NCBI RefSeq assembly: GCF_014490035.1
Contig: NZ_CP061008.1
Span: forward strand, 4,464,001 to 4,528,000
DNA length: 64,000 bases
Direction of reading: 5' to 3'
Origin: Achromobacter xylosoxidans
Lineage (GTDB): Bacteria > Pseudomonadota > Gammaproteobacteria > Burkholderiales > Burkholderiaceae_B
Part shown: positions 8,038 through 17,452 of the stretch, piece by piece
Position numbering within the stretch: the stretch's first letter is position 1
Layout of the letters: each line of letters starts with the position of its first letter
The notes under the pieces: model-generated
The model's input: the letters and a program-made list of their open reading frames with translations, nothing else
Told to the model about the DNA's origin: nothing
Database searches by the model: none
Translations under genes and position numbers: made by a program

Positions 8038-9996
8038 ATGTCCATACTTCGACAGCTATTGCTCAGCGTTACCCTCGCCATCGGCGTCATCCTGCTGGGC
8101 ACGCTCGCGCTCAGCGTGAATTCCGCTCGGGAGTACCTGTCCGGCCAACTGCAGGTGCAGAGCACGGACGCCGCCGTGTCGTTGGCGCTGTCGCTCTCGC
8201 AGCCAGCGAACAACGACCCGGTCGTGCAAGAGCTGCTGGTGTCGGCGCTGTATGACGGCGGGCATTTCTCGCTGGTGCGCTTGAGCGATCCGGAAGGCAA
8301 GGTTCTGATCGAACGGAAATCCACGGCCACCGCGGCGTCGGTTCCGGCCTGGTTTCAGGCGCTGGCCCCCTTGACTACGCAATCGGCCAGCCATGCCGTC
8401 AGCGATGGCTGGCGCCAGATCGGCGAGGTCACACTGATCGCCAACGACGCCTATGCATGGGAAGCCCTGTGGCGCAGCAGCCTCAAGATGATCGCCCTGG
8501 TGGTGGGCGCCGGCATCCTGTGGGCCGTGTTCGCCTTCATGCTGGTGGGCTGGATCAAGAACCGCCTGCTGCGTGAAATCAGCGACCACGTGCGCAGTAT
8601 CGGCCAGGACTCCCCGACGGAACAGGTCGAGGCGCGCGTGCCTGAACTGTCCGGGGTGGTGCAGGCGCTGAACCAGACCCGCGAACGCATCCATGCCAGC
8701 GTCGAAGAACAGAACGCCAAGATCGAGTCGCTGGAGCTGGAGCTGAACCAGGATCCGGTCACGGGCCTGCCGAACCGCAAGTACTTCGTCAACGAGTTCC
8801 GCCGCGCGCTGGAGGCCCCTGCCCTCACAAGCGGCCGTGGCATCGACGGCGGCCACGTTCTGGTGTTCCGCCAACGCGACCTGGCGGACCTGAATCGCCA
8901 TATGCCGCGCGAGTTCATCGACCAATGGCTGCGCACGGCTTGCGAGCGCATCCGCGGTACGCTCAAGAGCATGCACGTGGCCTCGCCCCTGCTGGCCCGC
9001 CTGAACGGCTCGGATTTCGCCTTGCTGCTGCCGGGCTGCGCGGCGCCCCAGGCCATGATGGTGGCCGAGCAGGTGCGCGCCGACCTGCACGCGTCCCGCA
9101 TTCCCGTGGGCGAAGGACATCTGTGCCGCTGGGCGCAGGCCATGACCGACTATGGCCACGGCAGCCAGGCCGGGCCGGTGCTTGCACGCCTGGATTTCGG
9201 CTTGATGCGGGCGGAAAGCGCCGGCAACGACCATGTCGTGATCGCCGGAGCGACCGACATGCAGTCGCCTTCGGAATCGGGTGAACGCGCCTGGAAGGAC
9301 GCGATCCAATCCGCTCTGGAAGAACATTGTTTCGAGCTGGCCACGGAAGACCTGCGAGCCACCGACGGCAGCACCGTCCGTACCGAAGCGATGCTGATGC
9401 TGCGGACCGCGGCCGACCAGGTGCCGATCCCCGCCACGCTGTTCATCCCGCCGGCCGTGCGCCTGGATCTGGTGGCTGATTGCGACCTGGAAGCCGTGAG
9501 CCTGGGGCTGGACTGGCTGGCCGCCAACCCGGGCGAACTGGCTGTGCGGGTGGCCCTGCCCTCGTTGCGAGGCCAGAAGTTCTTCCGCCAGTTGGCCCTG
9601 TTGCTGACCGAACACCGGCCTCTGGCGCGCCGTCTGTACCTGGAAATCGACGCGCACGGCCTGGTGGAATGCCACGAGCAGATCGCCACGCTGGCCCGCG
9701 TCGCATCGGAGTTCGGCACGCATATCGGCGTGCGCCGCCTGGCTCAGCAGTTCGGCGCAGTTGCGCAGTTGCACACCCTGCCCTTGTCGTACGTGAAACT
9801 GGGCGGCGGTTTCGTCGGCGGCATGTCGCAAAGCCCCGGCAGCCAACAGTTGACGGCATCGGTGCTGGAAACCGCGCGCGGCTTGAAGATAGCGGTCTAT
9901 GCCGAAGATGTGCCGGATGCCGAAACGCAGCGCATCCTGGCCAGGCTGGGCATCGCTGTCATGCGCGGTCCCGGCGTCAGGACAGCCGCGTCATAA
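8038..9996 (+). CDS. lapD: LapD-type c-di-GMP receptor (degenerate GGDEF-EAL)
   Basis: The 652-residue inner-membrane receptor has TM1 (about 2-26), a periplasmic LapD/MoxY-like output domain, TM2 (about 150-173), a HAMP-like linker, then degenerate GGDEF and EAL domains. GGDEF is NGSDF (323-327) and EAL is EAM (440-442), so it should bind c-di-GMP without making or degrading it. The start at 8038 (MSILRQ) is preferred over 8020: it aligns with the paralogue at 13923, has a GGAA ribosome-binding element, and places the periplasmic tryptophan of the GWR loop at residue 125. That is the number of the LapG-binding Trp in Pseudomonas LapD. When c-di-GMP is bound, LapD sequesters LapG and the adhesin stays on the cell. 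Confidence 0.9.
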   Translation: MSILRQLLLSVTLAIGVILLGTLALSVNSAREYLSGQLQVQSTDAAVSLALSLSQPANNDPVVQELLVSALYDGGHFSLVRLSDPEGKVLIERKSTATAASVPAWFQALAPLTTQSASHAVSDGWRQIGEVTLIANDAYAWEALWRSSLKMIALVVGAGILWAVFAFMLVGWIKNRLLREISDHVRSIGQDSPTEQVEARVPELSGVVQALNQTRERIHASVEEQNAKIESLELELNQDPVTGLPNRKYFVNEFRRALEAPALTSGRGIDGGHVLVFRQRDLADLNRHMPREFIDQWLRTACERIRGTLKSMHVASPLLARLNGSDFALLLPGCAAPQAMMVAEQVRADLHASRIPVGEGHLCRWAQAMTDYGHGSQAGPVLARLDFGLMRAESAGNDHVVIAGATDMQSPSESGERAWKDAIQSALEEHCFELATEDLRATDGSTVRTEAMLMLRTAADQVPIPATLFIPPAVRLDLVADCDLEAVSLGLDWLAANPGELAVRVALPSLRGQKFFRQLALLLTEHRPLARRLYLEIDAHGLVECHEQIATLARVASEFGTHIGVRRLAQQFGAVAQLHTLPLSYVKLGGGFVGGMSQSPGSQQLTASVLETARGLKIAVYAEDVPDAETQRILARLGIAVMRGPGVRTAAS

Positions 9997-10011
9997 GGCA
10001 GCGATTCAAGA

Positions 10012-10036
10012 GGCGGCCGTAAAAATCACGGCCGCC
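10012..10036. terminator. Shared hairpin between convergent lapD and M48 protease genes
   Basis: A perfect 9-bp stem GGCGGCCGT/ACGGCCGCC with an A-rich 7-nt loop lies 15 nt past the lapD stop and 9 nt past the stop of the convergent gene. There is no strong T-tract on either side. Confidence 0.5.
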
Positions 10037-10045
10037 GCAGCCGCC

Positions 10046-10885
10046 TCAGCGGGCGGCTTTACCCTTGGACTGTTCGTACAGCGGCAGCACCTGCTGGGCT
10101 GCGGCCTGCAGATCGCTGATGCGCGATGCGGCAGACGGGTGGGTCGACAGGATTTCGGGCGGTGCGCTGCCCTGATCTGCCGCGCCCATCTTCTGCCACA
10201 GCGTCACGGCGGCGCGCGGATCGTATCCCGCCCTGGCCGCCAGCTCCACACCCATGCGGTCGGCTTCGGTTTCGTGCGTGCGGCTGTTGGGCAGCGTGAA
10301 CATGACGCTGGTGAACTGTTCGCCCAGGTCGGACGCCGCGGAAGATCCGGTGGCGATCGCCAGCACCGACAAGCCCAGGTTGGTGGCCATCTGCTGGGAT
10401 ACGCGTTCGCGCGCATGCTCCCGCAAGGCGTGCGAAATCTCATGGCCCAGCACCGCCGCCAGCTCATCGTCCGTGGGTTTGATCTTGGCCAGCAAGCCCG
10501 TGTAGACCGCAATCTTGCCGCCCGGCATGCACCAGGCGTTGATCTCGTTGCTGGACAACACATGCACTTCCCATTTCCAGTTGGCGGCGTCAGGCCGGAA
10601 GACTCCTGCCTGCGCGATCAGCCGCTGGGAAATGGTGCGGACCCGCGCCACCTGTTGAGGGTCGCGGTCCAGCAGGCCCTTGGCTTGCGCCTGCTTGAGT
10701 ATGTCGGCGTACTGCTGGGTCGCCTCTTGTTCCAGCGCCTGCGAAGGCACCATGCTGGACATGTACTGGGTCCGGTTGACGCCGATGGCGCCCGACTGCG
10801 TGGTATTCATGCCGGTGCAGCCCGCCAGGGCCGCCAGCGCGAGCGCCGCGCCCGCGTTGCGCAGCAGATGACGTTTCCGGTTCAT
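10046..10885 (-). CDS. M48-family zinc metalloprotease lipoprotein
   Basis: The 279-residue protein has a lipoprotein signal peptide with lipobox LAGC (Cys about 22) and an M48 peptidase domain: zinc motif HEISH followed by ALREHARERV, and the downstream ETEAD glutamate that supplies the third ligand. The family (LoiP/BepA/Oma1-like) works in periplasmic or envelope protein quality control; the position suggests an outer-membrane-anchored periplasmic enzyme. The ATG at 10885 has a GGGAGG ribosome-binding site 6 nt upstream and begins the signal peptide directly. The upstream ATG at 10915 would add an unlikely leader. It is transcribed towards lapD and away from aroC's promoter side. There is no BepA-like TPR tail. 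Confidence 0.88.
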   Translation of the reverse strand: MNRKRHLLRNAGAALALAALAGCTGMNTTQSGAIGVNRTQYMSSMVPSQALEQEATQQYADILKQAQAKGLLDRDPQQVARVRTISQRLIAQAGVFRPDAANWKWEVHVLSSNEINAWCMPGGKIAVYTGLLAKIKPTDDELAAVLGHEISHALREHARERVSQQMATNLGLSVLAIATGSSAASDLGEQFTSVMFTLPNSRTHETEADRMGVELAARAGYDPRAAVTLWQKMGAADQGSAPPEILSTHPSAASRISDLQAAAQQVLPLYEQSKGKAAR

Positions 10886-10922
10886 GACGGGCCTCCCAGA
10901 CAATTCGAAGAGCAACAGCGTA

Positions 10923-11993
10923 TCAGACTACCGGATCGCCGCACTGGCCGCGGTGGCGCAGGGCATGATCTATCAAGACCAGCGCCAGCATCGCTTCGGC
11001 GATGGGCGTGGCGCGGATGCCGACGCAAGGATCATGACGGCCCAGCGTCTGCACCATGACCGGGTCATTGGCGCGGTTCACGGAGCGGCGCTCGACCCGG
11101 ATACTGGAGGTCGGCTTGATGGCCAGCGAAACGGTGACTGGCTGGCCAGTGGAAATGCCGCCCAACACTCCGCCCGCGTTATTGGTCAGGAAACCGTCCG
11201 GGGTAATTTCGTCGCCGTGCTCCGAGCCTCGTTGAGCGATGCTGTCAAAACCCGCTCCGATCGACACGCCCTTCACGGCATTCAGGCCCATCATCACGTG
11301 TGCGATGTCGGCGTCCAGACGGTCGTAGATCGGTTCGCCCCAGCCCGCGGGCAGGTTCTCGGCCACGACCTCGATCCGGGCGCCCACGGAGTCGCCGTCG
11401 CGGCGCAACTGGTCCATGTAGGCTTCCAGTTCGGGAACGACCGCGGCGTTTGGCGCATAGAACGGATTATTGGGAACGTCTTCCCACGAAACGAAGGGAA
11501 TCGCAATGGGGCCAAGCTGGCTCATGTAGCCGCGCACCTTGACGCCGTATTGTTCCGCCAGCCATTTCTTGGCGATGGCGCCTGCCGCCACGGTCGGCGC
11601 CGTCAAGCGCGCGGAGGAACGGCCGCCCCCGCGCGGGTCGCGCACGCCGAACTTGCGCCAGTAGGCGTAATCGGCATGGCCCGGACGGAAGGTATCGGCA
11701 ATATTGGAGTAGTCCTTGCTGCGCGCATCCGTGTTGCGGATAAGCAGACCGATGGGCGTACCCGTCGTCACTCCCTCGTAGACGCCCGACAGGATTTCCA
11801 CCTGGTCGGCTTCCTGGCGCTGCGTGACGTGGCGGGATGTGCCAGGGCGGCGACGGTCCAGTTCGAGCTGGATGTCGGAGACATCCAGCGGCAGCCCCGG
11901 AGGACAGCCGTCCACGACGCAACCGATGGCCGGCCCGTGGGATTCGCCGAAATTGGTGACGGTAAAGAGGGTACCTAGGGTATTGCCGGGCAT
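10923..11993 (-). CDS. aroC: Chorismate synthase
   Basis: This 356-residue enzyme makes chorismate from 5-enolpyruvylshikimate-3-phosphate, the last shikimate step, and needs reduced FMN. Family signatures are visible: the N-terminal [18 protein letters not shown] block, GRSSAR, and the C-terminal [17 protein letters not shown] block. Length and start (MPGNTLG) are typical. It is followed 37 nt downstream by the M48 protease gene on the same strand and may be co-transcribed with it. Confidence 0.97.
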   Translation of the reverse strand: MPGNTLGTLFTVTNFGESHGPAIGCVVDGCPPGLPLDVSDIQLELDRRRPGTSRHVTQRQEADQVEILSGVYEGVTTGTPIGLLIRNTDARSKDYSNIADTFRPGHADYAYWRKFGVRDPRGGGRSSARLTAPTVAAGAIAKKWLAEQYGVKVRGYMSQLGPIAIPFVSWEDVPNNPFYAPNAAVVPELEAYMDQLRRDGDSVGARIEVVAENLPAGWGEPIYDRLDADIAHVMMGLNAVKGVSIGAGFDSIAQRGSEHGDEITPDGFLTNNAGGVLGGISTGQPVTVSLAIKPTSSIRVERRSVNRANDPVMVQTLGRHDPCVGIRATPIAEAMLALVLIDHALRHRGQCGDPVV

Positions 11994-12029
11994 AGGGAGT
12001 CAACAGGTGGGGTTTGCAAGCAACCCCGA

Positions 12030-13475
12030 TTATGACACCGCCGAGGCCAAAGCCTGGATTTCGGACGCCGGCGCGGGGCGTCCCAACAGGAAACCTTGCA
12101 TCACCCGGCATCCCAGGGACTTCAGGATCTCGCGCTGCCCCTCGGTTTCGACGCCTTCGGCCACCACCGGCAGATGCATCGCCTGGCACAGGCCGAACAG
12201 CGCCGAGACCACTTCGCGGCTGCCGGCATCGGATTCCAGCGCGGAGATGAAGCTGCGGTCGATCTTGACCCAGTCGATCGGCAGGCAACGCAGATGGTTC
12301 AGACTGGAATAGCCGCAGCCGAAATCGTCCAACGCCACGCCGATGCCCATCGCACGCAGCGTGTTCAGGATCTTCACATGCCGTTCGTAATGCAGGATGA
12401 AGAGGGATTCCGTGATCTCCAGCACCAGCTTGCGCGGGGCCAGGTTTGCGGCCGCCAGCGCATTTGACACGAGTTCGACCAAGCCATCTTCGTTCATCTG
12501 CTTGACCGACAGGTTTACGTGCACGCGCCAGGTCGCCGGCCATAGTGCCGCCTGCGTACATGCCCGCTCCAATATCCAGGCCCCCAACGGCACGATCAGG
12601 CCGCTGCGCTCGGCCAATTCGATGGTCACCGCGGGCGAGACGCTGCCGAGCACGGGGTGATGCCAGCGCAGCAGCGCCTCGCAGCCCTGCACCATGCCGG
12701 TGCCGCTGTCACAGACCGGCTGGTAATACAGTTCGAACTGATCCATGTCCGGCGTGGTCAGCGCCAGCCGCAGGTCGTTTTCCAGCCCCTGCTGGTCGCG
12801 CTGGCGCGCCAGCATGCGGAAATCAAACAAGTTCCAGCCTGGGCCGCCGCGCTCCTTCAGCGGCAGCAGGGCCACCTGGACACAGCGCTGCAGTTCTTCC
12901 ACGCTGCGGCCGTGCTCGGGATACAAGGCGGCGCCGACGCGGAACATGGCCATCAGCGGACGTCCGCCCAGCTCGTAGGGTACGCTCAGGGCTTCCAGCA
13001 GCTTGGCCGACACCTGGGCCGCCCCCGCCTCATCCACGTCGGGTGCGCAGACCGTGAAAGCATCCGCCCCCGAACGCGCCACCATGCCGCCCATCGACCG
13101 GCAGATCAACCCCAGGCGATTGGCCACCTGCACCAGCAGGGCTTGATCTTCGCCCGCGCGCAACATGGCGCTGATCTCGGCATATTGCTCGAAGCTCACC
13201 AGGAAGAACGCGCCGCGGCGCGAGCGGCCCTCTGCATTGTTGAGCCAGGCGCGGGCGCGCCGGTGCAATTCCTGCTGATTCAGGACACCGGTCAGTTCAT
13301 CGCGCGTCAGGCGTTGACGCAGCAGGCGTTCCCTGCGTACGAAGACCCAGCATATCGCTACAAGTGCGCCCGCAAGCGTCAGGCACAGTGCGAGCAGGTA
13401 ACTCTCACGCACGAAGCCCCCTATCCATAAGCCCCTGGCGTTGCGGTTCGAAAGGGAACCCAAGGACTGTAACAT
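12030..13475 (-). CDS. Membrane-anchored GGDEF-EAL protein, probable c-di-GMP phosphodiesterase
   Basis: The 481-residue protein has one N-terminal transmembrane helix (about 26-48), a degenerate GGDEF domain (SGADAF in place of GGDEF) and an EAL domain that keeps its catalytic set: EALLRW, LEITES, LDDFGCGYSS, WVKIDRSF and VAEGVETEGQ. It should therefore hydrolyse c-di-GMP, while its GGDEF part is at most regulatory. It is divergent from the lapD-like gene at 13923 and close to lapD/lapG, so it could lower the local c-di-GMP seen by these receptors; that is inference. The ATG at 13475 has no clear ribosome-binding site. A GTG at 13412 with a purine-rich stretch upstream is a plausible alternative start. 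Confidence 0.88.
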   Translation of the reverse strand: MLQSLGSLSNRNARGLWIGGFVRESYLLALCLTLAGALVAICWVFVRRERLLRQRLTRDELTGVLNQQELHRRARAWLNNAEGRSRRGAFFLVSFEQYAEISAMLRAGEDQALLVQVANRLGLICRSMGGMVARSGADAFTVCAPDVDEAGAAQVSAKLLEALSVPYELGGRPLMAMFRVGAALYPEHGRSVEELQRCVQVALLPLKERGGPGWNLFDFRMLARQRDQQGLENDLRLALTTPDMDQFELYYQPVCDSGTGMVQGCEALLRWHHPVLGSVSPAVTIELAERSGLIVPLGAWILERACTQAALWPATWRVHVNLSVKQMNEDGLVELVSNALAAANLAPRKLVLEITESLFILHYERHVKILNTLRAMGIGVALDDFGCGYSSLNHLRCLPIDWVKIDRSFISALESDAGSREVVSALFGLCQAMHLPVVAEGVETEGQREILKSLGCRVMQGFLLGRPAPASEIQALASAVS

Positions 13476-13895
13476 TTTTTAAAATATGCATTATTTTCGC
13501 AAAAAACGCCACACTTCAGAGGCAACGCACCTCTTTTCCCTGTATTCCTACGGTTACTTTGGTTGCTCACGGAGGGCTTCGGGATGAGCCACGGCAGACT
13601 GGCGCCGGCCCTCGCGCCATGCTCGCCTACTACTTACGACAGCTACACCCGAAAAATTAATACACCGTGTCTCGATAGTTGTCATTCAAAATCAGACAGC
13701 TTCGAAATAATTGCACAGCTTGGCCCCTTACGGCACGAATTTAGTAATATTCGGCACGTTCTGTGACATGTAGAATTGCTGTACCACTGATGTATTAGTG
13801 ACTCGTATCACACCCGTATCCAGGCCCTCTAGCGCTGATCGCGATCCGACGCCATTCCATCCGGACAACTGGCAGTCCTCAGTTCAGGCCACGCA
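13476..13895. promoter_or_regulatory. 420-nt divergent intergenic region between the EAL gene and the second lapD
   Basis: There is no convincing gene here. The DNA is clearly more AT-rich than its surroundings (for example TTTTTTAAAATATGCAT near 13478 and AATTTAGTAATATTC near 13738). It must carry the promoters of both divergent genes. I see no c-di-GMP riboswitch consensus and no long inverted repeat. Short ORFs at 13364-13766 have no coding character. Confidence 0.5.
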
Positions 13896-13922
13896 ATGGC
13901 CAGGAAGGGAACCTCCAAATAC

Positions 13923-15896
13923 ATGTCCACTTTCCGCCGGCTCCTTTTCTTCACTGCCCTCCTGATCGGCCTGGTTCTGCTCGGCGCACAGACGGTGGGA
14001 ATGCTGGCCGCGCACCGCTATCTGAGCGCGCAGTTGGCGCAGCAGAGCGACGACGGCGCCAACGCGCTGGCCTGGGCCTTGTCGCATGCGACTGCCACCC
14101 CCGATGAACGGACTGCGCTGGCGGATGAAATGTTCGCGGGAGGGGACTATGCGCTGGTGCGCATCACGGACGACAGGGGCGCGCCCGTCATCGAGCGCCA
14201 AACGCCGCAAACCGATCCGCAGACCAGAGAGTACGATTGGCGTGACGCCTGGCTGAACATGGTCGCCCCCGTCGTATCGCGGCCCTACTCGGCCCCGGAC
14301 GGCAGTTCACGAGGTGTCGTGACCGTACAAGCGGATTCGCGGACTGCTCGCGATACGCTATGGCAAGGCGGCGTGCGGGTCCTCGGATTGATGCTGGCCG
14401 CGGGCCTGCTATGGGTCCTGTTCTCCGTGAACCTGGCGCGGCGGATTGAAGCTCGCACCTCGCGCGACATCTGTGAGCGCGTGCGCGCGCTGGCGCCGGG
14501 CAACCGCAACACATTGAACGGCGCCTGCGAACTGGCGGGCGTCGACCAGGCGCTGGTGGACGCGCAACGCATAGTCGCCGCCACGGTCCAGGAACAGAAT
14601 GCGCGGATCGAATCGCTACAGAGCGAAATCTACAGGGATCCCGTCACCCGGCTGCACAACCGCAAGTATTTTGTCGACCAGTTCAGATTGGCGCTGGCGG
14701 ACAAGGACCCTGACGCGGGCGGCCATCTGCTGATGTTCCGGCAACGCGACTTGGCGCAGATCAACCGGCATCTCTCGCGCGCCTTCACGGACCAGTGGCT
14801 GCGCTCGTCTTCCGACCGGCTGCGCAAGCTGGTCGCTGAATTCGGCGGTCCGGGAGCCATGCTCGCGCGCATCAGCGGTTCGGATTTTGCGCTGCTGCTG
14901 CCCCGCGCCTCGGCGCCTCAAGCCAGCCTGCTGGCCGAGCGGGTGCGGCGCGAACTGCGCTCGCTGCGCGTGCCCATGGACAAGCACGAATCCTGCCGCT
15001 GGGCCTTGGCGATGGCCTCCTACGCGCCAGGAGACGGCATGAGCGACACGCTGGCGCGGCTGGACCACGCCCTGATGTGCGCCGAAAGCGCCGACGACGA
15101 CCAGATCGCCCCGGCCAGCCGCGCGCCGGACAGCACGCACATCGGCGAATACAGCTGGCACGACGCGCTGGTCACCGCGCTCGAACAGCACAGGTTCTCC
15201 TTGTCCGTGCAGCCTCTGCACGATCTTTCCGGCAGCCTGCTGCACCAGGAAGCCAGCCTGACCCTGCACGACACCAGCGACGCGGATCCCGTGCCAGCTT
15301 CGATCTTCATGCCTCCCGCCGTCCGCCTCGGCCTGTCCGCGGAATGCGACATACAAGCCATCCGCCTGGGGCTGGACTGGCTGTACGCGCGCCCCGGCGC
15401 GCTGGCAGTGCCAATTTCGCTGGCATCGATCGCCCAGCCTTCGTTCCAGTCCAGGCTCCAACGCATGCTGGCCGACCGCCCCGCGCTGAGCGCGCGCCTG
15501 ATCGTTGAAATCGACGCGGCGGCCCTGGCCGCGCAGGGAACCGACTTGCACCCGCTTTGCGACATCGTCGTGGCTGCAGGCGCCCGCGTCGGCGTAAGCC
15601 GACTGTCATACCAGTTCGGCGCCATCGAGCACCTGCACGAATTCCCCTTGTCCTATCTGAAGCTATGTGGCGGCTTCATCACCGGCCTGCTTCACAGCCC
15701 GGGCAGCCAACACCTCGCCGCCACGGTGGTGGCCACGGCGGCCGCACTGAATATCGCGGTCTACGCCGAGGACGTGCCAGACATTGCCACGCAGAATGTC
15801 CTGGCGGGCCTGGGCGTGCATGCCATGCGCGGGCCTGTCGTAAACTCCGCCCAGGCGCGCGATCTCGCGCCTGCTCATCCATGGGTTTCCAGTTGA
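13923..15896 (+). CDS. Second LapD-like degenerate GGDEF-EAL receptor
   Basis: The 657-residue protein is a full-length paralogue of the LapD at 8038: TM1 (about 5-28), periplasmic domain, TM2 (about 133-150), degenerate GGDEF (SGSDF) and degenerate EAL (QEASLTL in place of EAL). Shared blocks include HNRKYFVDQF, MFRQRDLA and YLKLCGGFITGLLHSPGSQ. The periplasmic GW loop of LapD is replaced by DGSSRG, so the LapG-contacting tryptophan is missing. It may control a different partner, or be a c-di-GMP sensor feeding the histidine kinase whose start it overlaps. The ATG at 13923 is chosen by alignment with LapD; an in-frame ATG at 13896 would add 9 residues. Confidence 0.85.
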   Translation: MSTFRRLLFFTALLIGLVLLGAQTVGMLAAHRYLSAQLAQQSDDGANALAWALSHATATPDERTALADEMFAGGDYALVRITDDRGAPVIERQTPQTDPQTREYDWRDAWLNMVAPVVSRPYSAPDGSSRGVVTVQADSRTARDTLWQGGVRVLGLMLAAGLLWVLFSVNLARRIEARTSRDICERVRALAPGNRNTLNGACELAGVDQALVDAQRIVAATVQEQNARIESLQSEIYRDPVTRLHNRKYFVDQFRLALADKDPDAGGHLLMFRQRDLAQINRHLSRAFTDQWLRSSSDRLRKLVAEFGGPGAMLARISGSDFALLLPRASAPQASLLAERVRRELRSLRVPMDKHESCRWALAMASYAPGDGMSDTLARLDHALMCAESADDDQIAPASRAPDSTHIGEYSWHDALVTALEQHRFSLSVQPLHDLSGSLLHQEASLTLHDTSDADPVPASIFMPPAVRLGLSAECDIQAIRLGLDWLYARPGALAVPISLASIAQPSFQSRLQRMLADRPALSARLIVEIDAAALAAQGTDLHPLCDIVVAAGARVGVSRLSYQFGAIEHLHEFPLSYLKLCGGFITGLLHSPGSQHLAATVVATAAALNIAVYAEDVPDIATQNVLAGLGVHAMRGPVVNSAQARDLAPAHPWVSS

Positions 15897-17437
15897 CGGA
15901 AGGCATGCTGCTTCGCATCTGTTGGCTTTTTCGCGCTCTCTGGCCGTCCCGCCCGCGGCGCACCGGTAACGCCTCCGCGGTTCGGCAAGCCATGCTGCCT
16001 CGCGGGGGGATGCTGCTATGCGCCCTGCTCGGTCCCGACGCGGCCCTGGCCTACGGCATGGGTGTGTCACACGAAGACCTGCATCTGGGCCTGACCGCCG
16101 GTGTCGCCACGGCCTGTGCCGTAGCCTGCGCGGTCGCATGGGCGGCCACCCGCAATGCCATTTTCGGCGCGGGACTGGCCTTCATGTTGGTCGAGGGAGT
16201 GTTCCGCTCCATACCCGCGCTGTTGCCGGCGGCGGCGCTACAGGCCGGCTCCTATGCCGCCCTGCTGGCGCTCACTGCACCAATCCTAAAAGAAACAGCC
16301 GCCGACAAGCTGGCGACAGCCTGCCGCTGGGCCAGCCTGGCCCTGATGATATTGGCGATACTGGCGTTGATCCTCGCGTACGACCCAGGCAACGGTGTCA
16401 TGTCCGCCGCGATCGCCGGGGCCTGCGCCATCGCCAGTCTGCCGCTGGCCACCTGGCTCATGGTCCGCGCCGCCAGCCCGTCGCCAGCAAGAGCGGTCGC
16501 GCTGACCTTGGCCGGCGCCTATGGCATCTCGGCCTGGTTGCTGGGGCAGGACGCCTGGCAGCCGCAGGCCGCAGCGGGAACGTTCGCCGAATTGGCGCGG
16601 TTGCTGCTGGTGTCGAGCGCCTTGATCCTGCTGGCGATCAATCAACAGGGCCACCCGCAACAGGGATCGAAACGCAAAGACCACGAACACACCGACGCGG
16701 AACACCTGGCCCAGGGCGAGCTGCGGCTGGCCGAACTGGCCGGCGCGCTGGATACGCAGCGCCAGATGAACGCACTGATCTCGCACGAACTGCGCGCGCC
16801 GCTTGCCACCGTCAGCGCGGCAGCCCAGTCCCTGGACATGATACTTGCCGAGAGCGGCGAGGCCGTGGACAACCGCTTGGCGCGCATACATCGGTCGGTC
16901 ACCCGCATGACCGAACTCATGGATCAGCTGCTGAACCAGGACAGGCTGGGCGAACAGGCCTGGACGCCGCGCGGAGAGCAAACGGACATGGCGGATCTGG
17001 TGCTCGATGTCGTCACCGCCATGCAGCCCGACACCGCGCATGCGCTGATGGTGCAAGCCAGCGCCTCCTTGCCGGTCTACTGCGACCGCCCGCTGACCAG
17101 CGTGGTGGTGCGCAACCTGATTCACAATGCCATCAAATATTCGCCGGCGAATGAGCCCGTGCGCATAGAAACCGGTGAAGCCCGGGTGGGAGCCATTCCC
17201 ATGGCGTGGGTCGCCGTCACCGACCGCGGCCCGGGCATAGGCTTGGAGGAGCAAGCCAAGATCTTCGAGCCACATTTCCGGCGTACGGCGCACCGCGAAA
17301 CCCAGGGCATGGGTATCGGACTCTACCTGGCCCGGCGCATCTGCGAGAACCAGGGCGGCACACTGACCGTGGAAAGCGAAGTCGGCGTGGGCACGCGTTT
17401 CGTCGTCACCCTGCCCGCCAGCGCTCCGGCGGCTTGA
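15881..17437 (+). CDS. Multi-pass membrane sensor histidine kinase
   Basis: The 518-residue kinase has about seven hydrophobic segments between residues 65 and 262 as its sensor region, followed by a HisKA/HATPase core: phospho-acceptor H302 in SHELRAPL, N-box NLIHNAIKYS, G1 DRGPGIG and G2 GMGIGLYLARRI. The ATG at 15881 overlaps the end of the lapD paralogue by 16 nt, which suggests translational coupling; 15905 is an alternative start. The longer frame opening at 15557 lies inside the lapD paralogue and is not used. A response-regulator gene follows in convergent orientation 15 nt away and is the likely cognate partner. The signal is unknown. Confidence 0.87.
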   Translation: MGFQLTEGMLLRICWLFRALWPSRPRRTGNASAVRQAMLPRGGMLLCALLGPDAALAYGMGVSHEDLHLGLTAGVATACAVACAVAWAATRNAIFGAGLAFMLVEGVFRSIPALLPAAALQAGSYAALLALTAPILKETAADKLATACRWASLALMILAILALILAYDPGNGVMSAAIAGACAIASLPLATWLMVRAASPSPARAVALTLAGAYGISAWLLGQDAWQPQAAAGTFAELARLLLVSSALILLAINQQGHPQQGSKRKDHEHTDAEHLAQGELRLAELAGALDTQRQMNALISHELRAPLATVSAAAQSLDMILAESGEAVDNRLARIHRSVTRMTELMDQLLNQDRLGEQAWTPRGEQTDMADLVLDVVTAMQPDTAHALMVQASASLPVYCDRPLTSVVVRNLIHNAIKYSPANEPVRIETGEARVGAIPMAWVAVTDRGPGIGLEEQAKIFEPHFRRTAHRETQGMGIGLYLARRICENQGGTLTVESEVGVGTRFVVTLPASAPAA

Positions 17438-17452
17438 CCGCCCCTGGCGTCT

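Noticed and set aside
8056..9846. 596-codon antisense frame across lapD
   Set aside because: Shadow of the real gene: composition is His/Gln/Arg-rich with no domains, while the plus strand has a clear LapD.
13500..13620. Possible c-di-GMP riboswitch upstream of the second lapD gene
   Set aside because: I looked for the GEMM core motifs and found no match. The hairpins that can be drawn are weak.
15557..15880. Longer N-terminus for the histidine kinase
   Set aside because: This part overlaps the lapD paralogue, is Arg/Pro-rich and lacks a start signal. Starts at 15881 or 15905 fit the membrane topology.
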